Assembly (NCBI RefSeq): GCF_018457165.1
Contig: NZ_JAFMNX010000002.1
Span: forward strand, 186,001 to 250,000
Direction: 5' to 3'
From: Tianweitania aestuarii
GTDB lineage: Bacteria > Pseudomonadota > Alphaproteobacteria > Rhizobiales > Rhizobiaceae
DNA: 64,000 nt
Below, one piece after another: positions 62,612 through 64,000 of this stretch. The number at the start of each line of letters is the position of its first letter. Positions within the stretch are counted from its first letter, which is position 1. The translations under genes were made by a program, and so were the position numbers. Under the pieces are notes generated by a model. That model saw nothing but the letters and a program-made list of their open reading frames with translations, was not told the DNA's origin and ran no database searches.

Positions 62612-63703
62612 ATGAGACGTCCGATGTTGAAGCGCCTGCGCGAGCAGCTCACCCCGCTGTTTGCCAATCGCGAGCCGATGCGGCTTGCGGTTCAAACGAT
62701 CATTGCGGTTGCCGCCGCTTATCTGCTGGCGCTCATTCTTCGCCTGCCCGACCCGTCATGGTCGGTGTTTTCCGCCATCTTCGTTTTGCAGTTGAGCGTC
62801 GGCGGCACGATCAACGTGGCGATTGATCGAGTCGTCGGCGCGGTGATCGGCATGATCGTCGGCCTCATCTGCCTAGCCATCATCGGCTTCGGCGAATGGC
62901 ACACGCTTCTTTCCCTCGCCATCTCGGTCGGCATCATGGCCTTGGTGAGCGGCTACTGGCCGCGCTACAATTACGGCCTTGTGGCCGTTGCCATGCTGGT
63001 GGTCGCGCCCGATTTCGAGATGGTGGAAGGTGCCTTCTGGCGCGCCGCCGCCATCGCGCTCGGCTCCTGCTGCGGCGCGATCGTGGGCGCCGTCATCATG
63101 CCGGTGCGCGCCCATCAGCGCGCCCGCTACCATCTCGGACAGGCCGTCTGCCTTTGCGGCAATCTTCTGAACGCCTCAATGGGCCGCGCGCGTTCCGGCG
63201 AAAAAGCCGACCTCATCGCCATCCATGACACGATCGCAGCCGAATTGCGCAAGGCGCAGGACATGATGACCCAAAGCCGCAAGCGCCCCGGCACCCAAGG
63301 CTGGCCCGCCCGCAACTGGCGCGTTTACCGCGAAGTCGACCGCCTCTGGTACACGCTTGCCCTCGCCGACCGCTCCTCGAGCATGCCATTGGCGCAGGAT
63401 CTGATGGCGCATCTGGATACGGCCAGCGATGAGGCGATGAAATCCTGCTGTCATTATCTGCATGATTTCGGCCACGCTTACGCAGCTGGCAACGACGTAC
63501 CTCAGGCCGAGGGTCTCAACGGCCCTCTGGCTGCACTGCACGATGCCGTGGTCGAGTTGCGAAGCCAGCGCATGACGCTCGATCGCGATCTGCGGGAAGT
63601 CGAGCGCCTGTTTACGCTGTCTTTCGCCTGGGAGCAGGTCGCGGAGAATATTAAAAGCCTGGCGGAAGCCACTCGCGCCGATCAAAAGAAAGAGGCGGCC
63701 TAG
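62612..63703 (+). CDS. FUSC family membrane protein (aromatic-acid exporter type)
   Basis: A 363-residue protein with about five to six membrane helices in the first 170 residues (AVQTIIAVAAAYLLALILRL, WSVFSAIFVLQLSVGGTINVAIDRVVGAVIGMIVGLICLAII, YNYGLVAVAMLVVAP) and a soluble helical C-terminal half. The pattern fits FUSC/YccS proteins, some of which export aromatic acids such as fusaric acid or p-hydroxybenzoate. It is monocistronic, with a perfect bidirectional terminator overlapping its 3' end. Confidence 0.9.
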   Translation: MRRPMLKRLREQLTPLFANREPMRLAVQTIIAVAAAYLLALILRLPDPSWSVFSAIFVLQLSVGGTINVAIDRVVGAVIGMIVGLICLAIIGFGEWHTLLSLAISVGIMALVSGYWPRYNYGLVAVAMLVVAPDFEMVEGAFWRAAAIALGSCCGAIVGAVIMPVRAHQRARYHLGQAVCLCGNLLNASMGRARSGEKADLIAIHDTIAAELRKAQDMMTQSRKRPGTQGWPARNWRVYREVDRLWYTLALADRSSSMPLAQDLMAHLDTASDEAMKSCCHYLHDFGHAYAAGNDVPQAEGLNGPLAALHDAVVELRSQRMTLDRDLREVERLFTLSFAWEQVAENIKSLAEATRADQKKEAA

Positions 63704-63714
63704 GCCGCCTCTTT
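63689..63714. terminator. Bidirectional terminator after the FUSC gene
   Basis: AAAGAGGCGGCC (63689-63700) and its exact complement (63703-63714) form a 12-bp stem with T-rich sequence on both sides. It serves both the FUSC gene and the convergent small gene. Confidence 0.9.
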
Positions 63715-63721
63715 ATCCGCC

Positions 63722-63952
63722 TCAGCGGTTGTTCTCACGCTCTGCGCGGGTCTTCGGATCCATGTTCTCGAAGCTTTCGACGACACCCTCCGTTTCCTTC
63801 TTCGCATCGGGAACGGCCTGCCGCTGATTGTGTACCGTTTCCTGATCGTTCCCCTGCAGCTGGTTGTTGCCCATCTTGTCGGAGGCGAGATCGGTTTCGC
63901 TCAGATTGGTATTGCTCGGCGTGGCCCGGGGCGTGTTGTTCTTATCGCTCAT
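63722..63952 (-). CDS. Hydrophilic small protein, 76 aa
   Basis: A 76-residue protein rich in Asn, Gln, Glu, Asp and Thr with no hydrophobic segment (MSDKNNTPRATPSNTNLSET at the start, MDPKTRAERENNR at the end). It looks intrinsically disordered, like stress- or desiccation-linked hydrophilins, but no family is recognised. GGAG lies nine bases before the ATG at 63952. Confidence 0.7.
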   Translation of the reverse strand: MSDKNNTPRATPSNTNLSETDLASDKMGNNQLQGNDQETVHNQRQAVPDAKKETEGVVESFENMDPKTRAERENNR

Positions 63953-64000
63953 GATGCACTCCATTCTGCGCTGTGACTGAGAACCGTCCGTTCTTTGACG

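Overview
This window reads as chromosomal DNA of a GC-rich alphaproteobacterium of the order Hyphomicrobiales (Rhizobiales). The evidence is a circularly permuted two-piece tmRNA gene whose tag reads ANDNYAEARLAA, followed directly by an alphaproteobacterial-type SspB adaptor. A BA14K-family exported protein, the hflK-hflC-DUF2065-degP cluster and a divergent miaA/serB pair also fit. Most genes are ordinary core or conserved accessory genes with similar codon use. One gene, at 59337-61895, is visibly AT-richer than everything around it.

Layout. 1-3.8 kb: truncated family 2 glycosyltransferase, tRNA-Ser(GCT), a DUF2946-like/PepSY pair probably linked to metal handling, and a PRC-barrel protein. 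3.8-10.7 kb: a GAF-GGDEF-EAL signalling protein, two small unknowns, and an osmoprotectant-type ABC operon (binding protein, two permeases, ATPase) ending in a translationally coupled hydratase-family gene. 10.9-18.1 kb: OmpW behind an FNR-like box, tRNA-Lys(CTT), PhzF, a split MacA/MacB-type efflux system, a NUDIX hydrolase, BA14K and PilZ proteins. 18.1-28.6 kb: branched-chain amino acid genes ilvC, ilvN and ilvB, with a classic leader-peptide attenuator before ilvB. Between them lie a TetR regulator with its operator, an FAD monooxygenase, Kup, a RecD-like helicase and LysE.

28.7-42.1 kb: HerA-like ATPase, miaA and serB sharing one CATG start, degP, DUF2065, hflC/hflK, folA/thyA, msrPQ, ssrA-sspB and two small proteins. 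42.1-55.5 kb: FNT channel, MFS transporter, Tat-exported transglutaminase, a giant AsmA protein, D-lactate dehydrogenase-type oxidase, thioesterase, a 33-residue membrane peptide behind a perfect FNR/FixK box, GST, acyltransferase, alpha/beta hydrolase and cupin. 55.5-64 kb: a kinase fused to an acyl-CoA-synthetase-like tail, a UvrD/PcrA helicase with an in-frame insertion, the AT-rich Schlafen/AlbA_2-STAND ATPase, a hairpin-rich spacer, a FUSC membrane protein and a hydrophilic small protein.

The strongest candidates for something new are these. (1) The lone Schlafen-like/STAND ATPase with the folded, gene-free spacer beside it looks like a candidate defence module. (2) A 120-bp repeat downstream of ilvC carries second and third copies of the ilvC 3' end; the full second copy differs from the gene only by synonymous changes. 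(3) The FNR-box-driven 33-residue membrane peptide. (4) The kinase/ANL-tail fusion.
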